This document shows, piece after piece, positions 9,400 to 21,086 of a DNA stretch of 64,000 nt. A program made the translations under genes and the position numbers. Position 1 is the first letter of the stretch, and each line of letters begins with the position of its first letter. Source of the DNA: Micrasema longulum (taxonomy: Eukaryota; Arthropoda; Insecta; Trichoptera; Brachycentridae); contig JAGVSM010004978.1 of NCBI GenBank assembly GCA_022494885.1, positions 62,001-126,000 on the forward strand. Reading direction: 5' to 3'. Under the pieces are notes generated by a model that was not told the DNA's origin, ran no database searches, and worked only from the letters and a program-made list of their open reading frames with translations.

Positions 9400-9975
9400 C
9401 GCATAAAATAATTGTAACCGGTTTTTCTATACAAATACTCGTATGTGCGACGGACTGATTTCGGTCAGCTGAAATCGGCCAAATCGACGTTACGCTGTCC
9501 CGTTTTCCGCACCTTAAAACTGAATCGATTTTTATTTTATTTTTTAGAAAGAGCATCAGAATAAAATTTTCTTGGTCGTTACATTTTCGTTTTTCAAAAT
9601 TATTTATCAAATTTTTATACTGGGCCCCGATTACAATGGAAATGTACCATTTATCTTCAATTTTATCTACAAAGTAAAATTAAGGTTTCTATATGAAAAA
9701 CAGAACATGCATACATTTTTTTCTTTTAAACATGTTGAATTATAGGTTACTGATAAAGATACATTAAATGTTCATGCAAATATACTCATTTTCGTACACA
9801 AATATCGACTTTTTTTCATAGCCAGTCGAAGATAACTCTGTTAACTTCCCATTGTAATCGGGGCCCTGTACGCTTTAAGACGGCAGATAAAACGGGGCGC
9901 TTTTTTGGGTGGTTCTAGCTTCCACTAGAAACAATTTATCCAAAAAAACAAAACAAAACGATAGAGACACGATAA
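9400..9975 (-). repeat. Repeat X, interrupted by a MITE
   Basis: Outside the MITE (9620-9868) the sequence matches 24.09-24.39 kb on the opposite strand: AAGACGGCAGATAAAAC, then AGAAACAATTTATC on one side, and GTGCGGAAAACGGGACAGCG, then AACGTCGATTT on the other. The 24-kb copy runs straight through the insertion point. No coding content recognised. Confidence 0.7.
9620..9868 (-). mobile_element. MITE family GGGCC, copy 1
   Basis: A 249-bp element with ends CTGGGCCCCGATTACAATGG and (reversed) CAGGGCCCCGATTACAATGG, flanked by TA on both sides. Its interior matches the copy at 39,785-40,033 in inverted orientation and a poorer one at 56,463-56,674. It is non-autonomous, with no coding capacity. 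TA flanks suggest Tc1/mariner mobilisation, but other copies do not show a clear TA duplication. Confidence 0.82.
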
Positions 9976-10880
9976 TAAGAAAATATCACATACTACGAAT
10001 GCCGATAAAAATATGTTAAATGGAATAAGAAAATTTATTTGAAATTTCAAAATCAATATGGATATTGCTGAAAAATGTTTTCATTCGTGATTTTCAAAAC
10101 AAAATTGTTAAAAAATACGCATTCGCAAAAACGCGACATGATTAGCTTTGAATATCCTAATGTAAAAATTCGTGACATATTTATTTATTTACACCTTTTA
10201 TGAAAAATATAATTTTACGTTCACTTTGCCCAGCTAACAAGGGTACATACCCCGTTCTAAGATAGGCAATTACATTCTAATATGTGATAATAGTTACCAA
10301 ATTAATAAAGAGCACAGACAAATAAATATAAACTTATTCGTATACACATTTTGATACATATACATACATACACAAACATATATACACACACACGTACATA
10401 CACCCATGCGCATACACATACATACATTTATAAAACATAGACAATTTATTGATGCAAAACTTCACGGTTGCCATCGGTATATATATTTTTAAAAATTATT
10501 ATTTATTTAAATATTTTATTTTTGACATCCAGTAAGAATCTCCAATCCGTGGCATCAACTTTTCTGACTCCCTACGACCAATGCCATGAAAAAGCGAGGT
10601 CAAACCTTCCGCAACTTGACAACACTTCCGTCTTTCTACGATTCTGGCATATACAAACATAATTAATGATTTTTTTTCTCGGAACGAATTCCGAAAAATA
10701 TGAATCGGAATTCCGTTTAGCATAAAATTGTTTTTTTGTGAGTTAAACGGTTTTCATTCAAACCGGTTAGGAAGCCCTGAACAAAATTGAACCCTCTCCA
10801 CCCAAGTGCCCAACAGATTATTATAGGCGGACAGAATAGAATGTTCGTACATTCATTACAAAGTAGATGAAACATTCATA
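9976..10880. other. AT-rich with a CA/TA simple repeat
   Basis: An imperfect (CATA)n/(CA)n microsatellite occupies about 10,345-10,440. A short match to the J1 LINE 3' UTR (GTTCACTTTGCCCAGCT) sits near 10,219. Nothing else is identified. Confidence 0.5.
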
Positions 10881-11110
10881 ACGTATAGATTTGCATTAAT
10901 GTAGCTACTGACGCGGGAAAGCTGAAATGCACAATATCAAACGTTTGTTACATTTACAACACAAAAATGGCGGGGGATGGAAATGGGAATTGAATTGGAT
11001 TTAAATATGAGACACACAAAGGCAGATGGAATACTAAAATTGATTTTTAGGCCGAGGTGAAATGCCGTAGGGGTTGGCAAAATCGAATTACCGACTGACG
11101 GGGCGCAACG
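10880..11110. other. Island of moderate GC, apparently single copy
   Basis: This stretch has higher GC, an ATTTGCAT octamer, AATGGCGGGGG and no relative elsewhere in the window. It could be an old conserved non-coding element; I see no coding frame. Confidence 0.3.
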
Positions 11111-11216
11111 TCAGTAAAAATAAATACATATTAGTGCAGGGTTTGTTTGAAAAAAAAAAGATTTTTCATCTAAACAACATTAAAATTTTAACATATTTAT
11201 TTATATCGGTTTATAG

Positions 11217-11482
11217 TCAGCCTTATTACGTAATGGTCAGCGCGTTTGCCTACCAGGCAAGGGGTCTAGGGTTCGATTCCCGACATGGTTGATTTAAAAT
11301 ATATATTTAAAAGGGTGTTTTCACACAAGAATATTTCATAGTCCCTGGACTGGTGCCCGAAGCATAAGACTGTGCATCTTGCCTTCATGTGACAACATAA
11401 TGATCTAGATACGCTGCGATTGATTTGCCAATGCAGTGCTCTATGCACTATTAGATGCGGAAAGGGAATGATGATGATGATG
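11217..11482 (+). mobile_element. tRNA-derived SINE, family D, full length
   Basis: The head contains GTAATGGTCAGCGCGTTTGC and a B box in AGGGTTCGATTCCCGAC; the body has AGTCCCTGGACTGGTGCCCG and GATCTAGATACGCTGCGATT; the 3' end is GGGAATGATGATGATGATG. The (GAT)n tail and fixed body recur in at least six other copies here. Transcription would be from the internal Pol III boxes. No leader precedes this copy. Confidence 0.85.
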
Positions 11483-11552
11483 TTTTATTTATTTCACATA
11501 ATTTTTTTTATTTTTTTCTTTTCTATATGAAGACCTAACCTATTATATTTTA

Positions 11553-11820
11553 ATATTTGTATAAAAAGTTGTCGATGCAGTGCGAAGATTAATCGATTAA
11601 ACGATTTCGTACAATTTAAAAAATATGTTTATATATTATTTAGTTCAAATTCATGTAACTGGTTTTTACGTCTTGCACTGTCAAAAAATAAATCTGCTGA
11701 CAAGCCTGTCGCGCATTTTATTTTCTTTTTGTATCTTTTTATGAATAAGTACAAAAATAATAGCCGATCAAATTTAGATTACCAACTGCGTACTGCATCG
11801 ACAACTTTTTATGCAAATAT
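11553..11820. repeat. Inverted-repeat element (about 268 bp)
   Basis: Arms of about 32 bp at 11,553-11,585 and 11,789-11,820 share ATAAAAAGTTGTCGATGCAG in opposite directions. The ends fit a small MITE but no clear target duplication is visible and no second copy is seen. Confidence 0.55.
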
Positions 11821-12229
11821 AAAAATACAATACGTGAGGTGTTCATATAGGAATGAAAATATAAAAAGTTTTGCGTGAAATAAATAAATCATCATCATCA
11901 TAAAAAAATGAATTAAACAAAATGCACGGAAAAAAAACAAATGACAATGACAATGTCTGTGTAAAAAACTGGTTTAACTTTTTTTTTTCAAATCAATAAG
12001 AAGACTTCAAAAAAATTGTGCAAGTGTTACCTAGGCGGCGTAAATTATAATGTTTGGACTCTTATATCCAAGAAAAAACCTGTTACTCCAGAACTACAAA
12101 TCTGATAGTATTTTAGATATAGTTTTTCAAATGATCTTATTTTTAGGATTTCTTGTAAAAAAAAAAACTTTTGAAAGACTTGAGTTTAGACTGTAAATGT
12201 CCGTAGAGATTTATTTATTTATTATATAA
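11821..12229. other. No recognised element
   Basis: AT-rich; begins with a stray ATCATCATCATC run near 11,888 that may be the tail of a lost family D SINE. Confidence 0.35.
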
Positions 12230-12620
12230 ACGGCCTAAGCCAATAACAACAGTTATATGAAGAAACATAAATACAAGAAACTGAACAAAAAGAACATAAA
12301 ACTATGTAGCAAAGACAAACAGGGGCAATTCAATAATGGTATACAATATATTCATAAAAACGAAAGACATGAGACTTCGTGCTAAACTATGCCAATCCAA
12401 CTTCATCCCACACCGTTTTAGTCGCGAAGAGATCTACGAAAAGCCGGAAGATCTATCCCAAAGAATTCCAAGTTATGTGGCGAATTGACTAATCTACACA
12501 TTCTGGACATTGGGGCATATAAACAAAAGTTGTTCTTAGAAGATCCAATAAATAGCAGATTTTGACTTCTGGTGACATGGTTGGAAACATGAAATAAATT
12601 GATTGCAACAAAAATGGGAT
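12230..12620 (-). mobile_element. LINE family J2, 3' end, copy 1
   Basis: The minus strand encodes SSKNNFCLYAPMSRMCRLVN then NLEFFGIDLPAFRRSLRD-stop, the classical LINE protein C-terminus (N-P-R-L-N, D-L-F, FRR-L). The 3' UTR continues to GTTATTGGCTTAGGCCG and an (AAATA)n tail near 12,210-12,230. The copy at 50,692-51,075 agrees throughout. 5'-truncated. Confidence 0.8.
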
Positions 12621-12954
12621 ATTACTTATAACATAGCTTAGATCATAGACATACAGTTTTAAGGTGCTAAAATAAGTTTTCCTCCGACACAAATATTTAT
12701 ATGTTTATTCTCTGGTGTCAGATTAGTTTGTGTTCACAATATTTGCTTTAGAAATTGCACAGAAAAATATAATTAAGATAATGTGCAAAAAAACATTGAC
12801 TATTTCCTAGTGATAAACTATATGTAGAAAATGGACTCCTTAGTTTTAAAAAATTATATTTATTTCAGTACCTGAAATATTTTCACTTAAATAGGGAATT
12901 ATTATTAAGTAATAATTTTAATCGTATTAGCAATAGAAAGTGTACTGTCAGTTC

Positions 12955-13160
12955 CAGGATGCAGAACTAAGTTCGCACAGAGGCACTCCTTACACGTTGG
13001 TCCAAGATCCTTCAATTCAAAGAATTACAAAACACAAAATCACTGGTACAGTTTAAAGAAGGTTTAAGGACTTGGATTAGCATGGAAGGAACAGACGGAC
13101 ACCTTTTTTGATTTTTAAAAAATTAAAATAAAATGCATACTGCAAATAAATCCTGTTTTC
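12955..13160 (+). mobile_element. LINE C-terminal fragment
   Basis: VPGCRTKFAQRHSLHVGPRS is followed, after a one-base shift near 13,016, by KSLVQFKEGLRTWISM and a stop. This fits the R-T-FA-RSF--GP-LWN-LP / S-L-FK--LKTWL end of animal LINE reverse transcriptases. The tail AAATTAAAATAAAATGC follows. Confidence 0.68.
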
Positions 13161-14279
13161 GTAATATCAGCAACAAGTTAATTTTTCTTTTTATTTTCAT
13201 TTCTTTTTATGGTTATGTCTTACCATATTTTTATGCTTCAAGATCATTAAAAAAGGGATGGTCCACGCTCAGACGCTGAAGTCTTTGTGAGTATTTTTTC
13301 CAAAATTTGTTATAGCTTAATTTTTTTGTAAATAAAATTCTATGTATATGTAAATATGTATGGAAAAATAATCATATGAAAAAAAAAAATCGAAACACAA
13401 ATGAAATAAAATAAGACAAACAGCGCAGTGCGACAAATGGCCAAAAGTAGAAAGCAGTAAGCCGATCACAAAGCAGGCGCTAAAAGGATATGGCAAGAGC
13501 CATCGAACAAAGAGTTGCATTATCATCAGGCCAGAGCCAGTCATATAATATATGCGTAGCAAGAAGGGAGAAAATACTCCAAACTGAACAGGGAGAGAGT
13601 GGCTCTAGAACTTTCCATCTCCCCAAGTCTGTAAACGTGTGCATTCTGATCGATATTCAATCAAGTTTTACTTTTTGTGCATGTTTTGATTGATATTTTA
13701 ACAAATAAATAAAAGTTTCGTAGTTTTTATGAGTTTTAATCGATTCGTAATCAAATAACTTTCAATAATATAGTTTGTACGCGAATTCTAATCGATACTC
13801 AATGAAATTTGTCCTCATTTTGTATAAATTTTAAATGTTAAAACGAATTTCGTCAAATTCATTTATACTCCTATATTGTACTTACGATAATAAACGATAG
13901 TAATCATTGTCAGTTGGTTCGGTAGTTTCTATAAATATTACAAATAACAAGCGAATCGAGTAAAATAAATGATAAATGATCAAAAAATTATGAAACATTT
14001 TGAAACGTAAAATTCTATGACGAAATCGTTTTTTTTTAAATGAATAAAAAATGCGCTAGGGGTAGTGTTCCAATAGGAAATACAGCGTTCCGAATCTCGT
14101 TAAAGTTTAATAAAACACACTGTTTACAGTTCTTATTTATATCGATTTTTTAAAAAAGATTTTCGAATTTTCAATAAATCTTTAGATAATTGTAAAATAA
14201 TATTGTTTTTGTTTATAGTCATTTAAGATAAAATATTTGGGGGGACATATATGTTTATATATAGTGTTTGGTGTATTTC
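13160..14279. other. AT-rich, nothing recognised
   Basis: Contains many ATCGAT and AATCGATT words around 13.63-13.80 kb but no gene, repeat copy or RNA that I can support. Confidence 0.4.
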
Positions 14280-14460
14280 TGAGACGAATATCCGGCTAAG
14301 CCTCTATTTTAGTGGCATGTCATCAGATGGAAAAGAAGACCAATTGAGGAAAAAAAAATTATTTTTTTTCTGTTTTTTTTCTTATAACTGGCGAGAATGA
14401 AATTTGCGACGTCAGTTTTACAGTTGGTCGTTAAAAACCAACTATGCCAATAATATACAA
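14280..14460 (-). repeat. Degraded tRNA-like repeat
   Basis: CTTATAACTGGCGAGAATGA and the following CGACGTCAGTTTTACAGTTG resemble the minus-strand tRNA-like heads at 4.34 and 7.46 kb, with many changes. A fragment of the TCATCAGATGG block lies upstream. Confidence 0.45.
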
Positions 14461-15587
14461 AACGTAGACTAACAAAGGTTTTCAAAAAAACAAAATCGTT
14501 AATGACTCATTTGTGGATTGTAAAAGTCCTAACTCAACATATAAAAAAGACCCTAGAGTAGTATCACGCCACGGGCTAATAGAGTCGCCCATACGGGCAA
14601 ATCCATTATATGATTATTAACTACGAAGTTAGCTACCGTTAACAGCAATACAACGGACCGTATGGATTCAGGTCGAGAATTACAAGAGCATATCGATACC
14701 GCCTATAACACGTTTGTTGTTAACTAAAAACCAAACCAAAAATGTAGAACACTTTCGTTATCTGCAATAGATCTAAAGGGCTTCTCTTTAAGGGGGAACG
14801 AATTATTACTTTAAGAAAAAGACCCATGGAGTCGAAACATAGATATTTGTGAAATAATGCTGAAATATAAAAAATATATAAACCATTTAAATGATAAATT
14901 GTATACCCCATTAATGTAAAAACGTGCTTCAGCCAAAACAATTATGTTTGTATTATAAATATAAAAATAAAGACGTTAGCGCTATTTTAATGAGATTGTG
15001 AAACCATTTATCTACATCACTGGGTTGCTAAGGAAGCCTTCAAGATATTTGGAGAGAGTACAATGAATACAATTCAGTCTGCTATGCAGATCGTTAATGG
15101 CTGCCGAGGGGTTTGTAAGTTTAAATCCTCTAGCACGCATTTGCTTCTTCATTCTAACCACCCCCAGAACTCCCCACCCTTCCACTTCTTGCAATAATGC
15201 TAAGCCTAACTGGGTGGCAAGAGGAGAAATAAGCTAACCCTCGAAATATAAAATACTTTACAGAGTAAAGAAAACAAATAGATTAATAAAATAAGAAGAA
15301 CCAATAACGTATTATATAATTAAATAGACGAGTTACTAGCGCGATGAAAACGGCATTACCATTTGTGGGTTACAAAACGGCGTTTAACCCTCCATGAAAT
15401 CATTCACTTACGGACCATCGTCATGACCAGACGTGATGTTACGCAGAGATGTGCCATCGTGTGTGATGCGAAAATTCTTTAATTACACACTGCAGCTTTG
15501 AAACATCAAACACATAAATCGATTCATTCGTAAATACAATCCAATTTATGGAAGGATAAAATTATATTTTAAGAACATTTCTCCGCC
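14461..15587. other. No recognised element
   Basis: No reading frame matches a known family on either strand and I find no copy elsewhere in the window. Confidence 0.4.
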
Positions 15588-15591
15588 TTAA

Positions 15592-16227
15592 TTCAAAAGG
15601 GCCACAAATTGAAAACCCCGAAATTTCGTTTTATTGCAAAACTGATATTCAAATCGGTCATATTTTTCTATAAGAAAAAGACTGCCACGGATTTTGCATT
15701 ATAAATGACCCAAATCGCACCACATCTCTTTAGGCGTTTTAGTGGCTTACTTAAGGGCAAAATTTTATAGCGTTGATCTCATTGTTGCTTACTTTAAAAG
15801 CGTGTTAGATATTTTCGAAGTATTTTGTTTTGTTACTTAATTTTTAAATGTCAACCTACAATTACAAAGAAGTCGTGTTTTTGTATTTTTTCTTTGTTTA
15901 TTTTTATATTGCTGGCTGTCTTCATTGTGTCATTCATGTTTACATTAGTTTTTCCATGTTTAACAAATTTATGGCAAAAAACCCCTAATAAAAGGTAATT
16001 TTATTTCCGATATGTGGCCTTTGAAAATATTTAAATTGACATAAGACTTAATTTCACGTTTCTGGGTGTTTAGCACAAAACTCCATAACTAGATAGATAC
16101 AGCTTTAAAAAACGTGTCTAATAATATAAGTAACGTGAAAATAAAAAGTTTGATTATAAAAAAGCAAAAAACTCATGTTTTGGCTCTACTGAAAAAAGCT
16201 AAATTTCGATTTTTGGCCCTTTTGAAT
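15592..16227. mobile_element. TTAA-flanked MITE, 636 bp
   Basis: TTAA (15,588-15,591 and 16,228-16,231) flanks ends that mirror each other: TTCAAAAGGGCCACAAATTG and, reversed, ATTCAAAAGGGCCAAAAATC. TTAA duplication is typical of piggyBac-mobilised elements, although the terminal bases differ from canonical piggyBac ends. The interior is AT-rich and non-coding. Confidence 0.6.
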
Positions 16228-16231
16228 TTAA

Positions 16232-17574
16232 GCAGCGATTTGTAAAAAAATCGACAGCGGCTAGCTAGTGTCGTACCTATGGTAACGAGTGACACAGAAA
16301 TAAATATGACCTAAGAAAATATGCATATATTTTTATTCTTACATAAATGTTTGCACATGTATCGTGATTTGCGATCTCTTTTATTTCGAAGGTTTACTAC
16401 TTTTTATACTTTCTGTTTTCCAGTTGGAATCTTTTCAATATGATGGCAAATAAGTATAACATTGGTCTCACGAACAATTTTCTGTAAATGTTAAAGGTTT
16501 TTTAAATTAAAAAAAAAAAAATTTTTTTAAATTTATTTTATTTGTCACATTTAATGTTTATATCTTTTGCGTAATTTATGAAAACTTAATTGGTCTTTTT
16601 ATGTTGAAAAAATGTTGTTATTACAAATTATGTATGTTTTCTGAATAAAATGAAAAAAATTATCAAATCATAAATAAGCAAGATTTTCCTTGAGGTTTAA
16701 AGCTCAAAATTACGAAATATTATTACTTGCAGCCCGGATAAATTCAATACAATGAAATCTGAAATTTCAGAGAGTATATTTGATATTTTCCAATAGACGA
16801 GAGAAGCAATCTTATTAAATAAAATGCAAACTTTATTATCGAGTTTTGAGTCTCGGCGGCGAGCGGATGGTATTTAAAAACACGTATTTCCAATTAGTGA
16901 ATCATAACTTACTCCACTGCACTAGCAATGGTTCGGCCAATACTTGGTCGGACTGTAATTAAACTGCGCTATGTCCACCAATTATGCTTTTTAAATCAAG
17001 GGATATTAAAACGCTCCCCGTAAAACACTGCACTATATAATCTAAACGGATTTATGGAACCTGTTGGACGAACGAATTAAGTGTTTCGAAAAAAGTATTT
17101 CAACGCTTTAAAAAAGTTTAGTGATTTTTTCGTCTCGATGATTAGTCAATTAAAAAACTTTGATTATCAAAAAGCATGCTTCATTCAATTAGATTTTATA
17201 TATTAAGCACACTTGTAACTTAAGGATTATTTTATTTATTTTGTAAAGATATCTCATTATCAAGAACGCCTGAAAGGCTCATTCGAAACATGATAAATTA
17301 TGATAAAGACACAAGGAAAATACAATATATTTTTTTTTACTTGTTTGAACAAAACGAAGACAGAAAAAGCATTTGTTTAAAAATAATCATAAATTGTATA
17401 AAAATAAACTAGCGTTATACACGAGTTGAATAATCGTCGTTTAGTTTTGACCTAGTACATATAGACTAGAGTTCCAGAGAGCACGCATTGTGTGAAAGCA
17501 CGCAAAAGTTGCTTTAGCAATTCCTGTGCGAATTGCTAGTTCTGTGTGCATGCCACCATCCTCAGCATTGTGAA
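16232..17574. other. AT-rich; moderate-GC island at 16.83-17.08 kb
   Basis: No coding relic. The island contains several TAAT/ATTA sites and CGGCGGCGAGCGG, with no copies in the window; its role is unknown. Confidence 0.35.
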
Positions 17575-17788
17575 TATGATCATCATTCCCTTTCCGCGCC
17601 TGACGGTGCATAGGGCACTGCATTAGTACACCGATCGTAGCATATCTTGATCATTTTTTGTTACATGAAAGTAAGATGATCAGTCTTATGGTTCAAGTGC
17701 CAGTCCAGCGACTATGAAATATTCAATTGTGAAAACACATTTTTAAATAAATAACAAACGCGCTGACCACTACACCACGAGGCCGACC
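17575..17788 (-). mobile_element. SINE family D
   Basis: Minus strand: head ending with GGTCGGCCTCGTGGTGTAGT, body with CAGTCCAGCGACTATG on the plus strand, and a (GAT)n tail seen as ATGATCATCATTCCC. The middle of the tRNA head, including the B box, is deleted. Confidence 0.78.
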
Positions 17789-17887
17789 GATTGTGAACTC
17801 TTAAGAATTTTAAGCCGTCAACATTCTCAATTCTCTGCCTATTATTATATAGAGGGTATTCAGAGTCAAAAAAAGATTTGTTGCATA

Positions 17888-18000
17888 TAATTTAGGTAAG
17901 ACCCAGATGAGCGGAGTTTTCCCGTAGTCTGTCAACAATTTCCGAAAGATCACCTTTTTTAAGAAGAACCGCATCGTCTGCGTACTCTTTCCGTTTTTTG
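17888..18000 (-). pseudogene. Reverse transcriptase fragment with YADD box
   Basis: The minus-strand frame reads KEYADDAVLLKKGDLSEIVD then RLRENSAHLGLT. YADD is the polymerase catalytic motif, and the following helix pattern (L-V-L---S--LGL) is that of RTE-type LINE reverse transcriptases. Only about 35 codons survive between unrelated sequences. Confidence 0.62.
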
Positions 18001-18137
18001 GCTTTATTTACACACGCTCCACCTAGGAGTGGATATGAATTAAGAAGAAGGAAAATCAACAATCTAATTACGTACCGTTTTTTTGATACGGTCAAAACTA
18101 TTTTTAAAACTAGTAGTGATCAATATATATTTTTATT

Positions 18138-18385
18138 TTAACATCATAATCATTCCTTTTTCGCACCTAATGGTACACCAATTGCAGCGTATCTTGATAA
18201 TTTTTTTGTCAGCTGAAGATAAAATAATTAGTTTTTCGCTTCAGGTACCAGTCCATGGACAAGGAAATATCCTGGTGGGAAAACACTTTTTTGAATAAAT
18301 AAATCATATCAACCATGTCGGGAATCGAACCCGACACCTCTCGCTTGGTAGGCAGAAGCGTTGACAATTACACCACGAGGCCGAC
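18138..18385 (-). mobile_element. SINE family D, near intact
   Basis: Minus strand: GTCGGCCTCGTGGTGTAATT head, B box in GTCGGGTTCGATTCCCGAC, linker with (AAAT)n, body with GTCCATGGACTGGTACCTG, tail ATGATTATGATG. Both Pol III boxes are preserved. Confidence 0.83.
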
Positions 18386-18389
18386 AGAT

Positions 18390-19426
18390 ATTTTAACATG
18401 ATCGATTATTACTTCAAAAATAATTCAGAAAAACAGAAAACAATTTAAATATATCGGTAATAAAAAATACAGTCTTAACCTGGAATAACTTGTCATAGTT
18501 AAAACTAACGAATAAACTGTATTGAAAAAGTTTAGTCCTGCAATAGTTCATTTTTAAATACCAAAATGAATCCTATACATAAAAAGCAAAGAATCTTCAG
18601 ATGTCTTAAAATAATACTCTAGAACTGAGCTTAACAGACATAGATCGCTATTATTCTTGTGTAAATGCATCCCTATAAGAGAAAACGAACCCGCCAAGAA
18701 ATGAATTTAATTCCCAGTACCGCAAAGAGGAATTTCACCCACTTTTCTTTGAGTAAAAATAAAAACTAAATGATATCTGTGGCATAAATGAAATTTTATT
18801 ACGGTTAAAAATGCGCAATGTTTAACCTCATTTCCAGTACGCGAAGCAGAACAATTTTGAATTAAAATATTTTTGATGACTGAAATGAAACAAGAAAATA
18901 TTTACTTCAAATAAATCGGTTTAAAAATGTGGATAAGATTTACCAAGGTTTACTTTCTGATAATTTATATTATTCTATTTCACGTTTACATTTTAAACAT
19001 TTGTACCAATGTATATTTGTAAGAGAAGATTTTTTGTAACCAAGAAAAAAAAAAAAAATTTTTTTTTTAAGTAACTTCCACCAAGCATAAGGTTCCGAGT
19101 TCATTTTTCGGATAAGTAAACACAAACATTTTAAAGTAATTCTTTGCTATTCTGGAAGAAACCAGAAATGTAAAACCTAATTGTCATATTAATATTCTAA
19201 ATAGAAAGAGAATTGAATATAAGTGACACATGTATGAAATATACAAAATACTCGTATTTAAATTAGTGCGATCGGTAATATTTTTGAATAACATTAATAT
19301 TTGAAGCACTAACTTTATGATGTCCATGTTAAATAATATAACTGCGTATCTATTAATTTTGTGTAAAATTACAAAAATAACATATTAAAATATTACAACA
19401 GAGATAACGAACTTATTAGAAAAGCA
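18390..19426. other. AT-rich; possible SINE scrap
   Basis: Contains an A13/T10 palindrome-like run at 19.04 kb followed by AAGGTTCCGAGTTCATTTTT, which may be a remnant of a SINE family A B-box region. Nothing else is recognised. Confidence 0.4.
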
Positions 19427-19845
19427 AATATGGAAGTCTATGCATTTACAGAGCTTACGACCTGTCACTGGCTGGTTCAAGTGGCCACTTTACACACTAC
19501 GTACTTAACATTTTTTTCTATGTTTTACCTATGTAAAATTAACAGCAAAAATCGCTAATCTTTTGTTAACAAATATATATTTTTTTTATAATAAGTAATT
19601 AACTGCAAAGCTTAAAATTTGTCCTTGCAATGTGAGGATCTGAAAAAAGGCCATAAGAGCTCTAAAATGGATCCGGGTAAGTGGGTGGCTCTTATTGTAT
19701 AAGTTCAAACATGCAAAATGGGGAATGTTACAGAGTATAAAAAAATACTAAACCCAGCCAATAACAGGTTAGACGTCCTGTAAATGCCTAAACTTCCATA
19801 TTTTCTTCTTTAAAATGTTCGCCATCTCTGTTGTAATATGTTTAT
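19427..19845. mobile_element. Fold-back family B, two-armed copy
   Basis: The left arm starts ATGGAAGTCTATGCATTTAC and runs through CAAGTGGCCACTTTACACAC; the right arm is its degraded inverse, ending CCTGTAAATGCCTAAACTTC. The centre is unlike that of the 43-kb copy. Non-coding; probably a non-autonomous DNA element. Confidence 0.7.
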
Positions 19846-19849
19846 CTAA

Positions 19850-20045
19850 ATAGCTTCCTAGGGGTGAAATCCAATTTTTGCCTAGAAAATTTAGACTAAC
19901 TCAAAATATTGGGAATATAATGGATATTTTAGTCATTTTACAATAACTAAATACAAATACTTTGCAATTGTTATTATCATTGAAACAAAGTAATAACTGG
20001 TTATAAATTGATTATGTTTTCGATAGTCGATGGGTCGCACCAAAA
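19850..20045. other. No recognised element
   Basis: AT-rich sequence before the GC-richer segment at 20.05 kb. Confidence 0.35.
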
Positions 20046-20049
20046 TTTG

Positions 20050-20357
20050 CCAGAGGCAAAAGTGCGCCGTATCTGCACAGATGAAGTAGAATAAGCCGTG
20101 TTAAAATACAGCCACGATAAGGGTGATTCAAATCTTATTCAAAGCAAATTTCCGCACAAACGGGGGACGGTTTCGGAAAAGAGAATTGGAAAATTAGCCC
20201 GATAAGTAGCGCTCGCGAGGAAGCGGAAGGGAGCAATCAGGATTCAGCCCAGGGAAGGCCTATTCCTGGGGTGACAGCTCCCTCGGAGGATGGAACCAAG
20301 ACGAATACATTTATAGGGGCAGATATGACGCCTAAGGAACTTGCCCCTGCAAGTTAG
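20050..20357 (+). other. Coding-like GC-rich segment, unrecognised
   Basis: Two overlapping frames look protein-like. One runs AKVRRICTDEVE, stop, AVLKYSHDKGDSNLIQSKFP. The other is open from 20,127 to a stop at 20,355 and reads AREEAEGSNQDSAQGRPIPG, then VTAPSEDGTKTNTF. Neither has a proper start. The hydrophilic, proline- and glycine-containing composition could be a LINE ORF1 or gag-like linker, or a decayed exon. I do not recognise it. Confidence 0.35.
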
Positions 20358-20359
20358 GG

Positions 20360-21072
20360 CGGATATTTAGTTACAAAGCCAATTTTATGGTTATGTCTGG
20401 GAAAATGACTTCTAAATCAAAAATAATTAAATTCAAAAACAGCAATCATACGTTCGATTTTCAATCTATTTAAATAACTCAGTAAATTACAGCAGTAACT
20501 GAATTTTTAGAGAATGCATTTGTTCTACATTATCTATAATAGATAATAAACTAAAAATAATTGGAAATTACAATAGGTAGTTAATAAAAATAGTCAACCA
20601 TGTCTATATCAAAAATTAAATTAACAAAAGCTCTAAAATGTTATAGGTTAAAAAAAAAAAATAGGAATTTAATGGAGAATTCTGCCCAGAATACGAGAAA
20701 ATGAGAAAATGGAACAGTATAAAAAAATGTACAGAAGAGGAAAAACTCATAATGGTCATATCAGTGGAGAGGTAAAAGAGTTGTCGTTACTTTATCCTGT
20801 TTTTGATTATCGTGGTCGCTTTGTCATCGATGATAAACACTAGTTTGCGGCGAAAAGATAATACAGAGACTTGCTAGAGAAGGTGCTTTTTCAGCTCAGA
20901 TAGGTTATAAACATACTATCTCATACCCAGTTGCATTTTTGAAAAATATGACAATCCGCAAAACGAAACTTTTTTAAAGGCAAAGTATAACTAATTAACG
21001 GTTGAAAATTTTTATTACGCAAATAAAAAATATAATTTGATAGTTGCAAATGTCGCAAGCAAAATGACAAAC
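20360..21072. other. AT-rich, nothing recognised
   Basis: No supported gene or repeat; it forms the 5' target sequence of the PLE insertion. Confidence 0.4.
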
Positions 21073-21086
21073 ATTAACAATACATG
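21073..21086 (+). repeat. Target-site duplication, left copy (PLE)
   Basis: ATTAACAATACATG, 14 bp, identical to 21,581-21,594. The apparent ATG of the downstream endonuclease frame belongs to this duplication, not to the element. Confidence 0.85.

Noticed and set aside
18300..18385. Possible functional tRNA gene
   Set aside because: Both Pol III boxes are present, but it continues into the fixed SINE body and (GAT)n tail and has repeats across the window.
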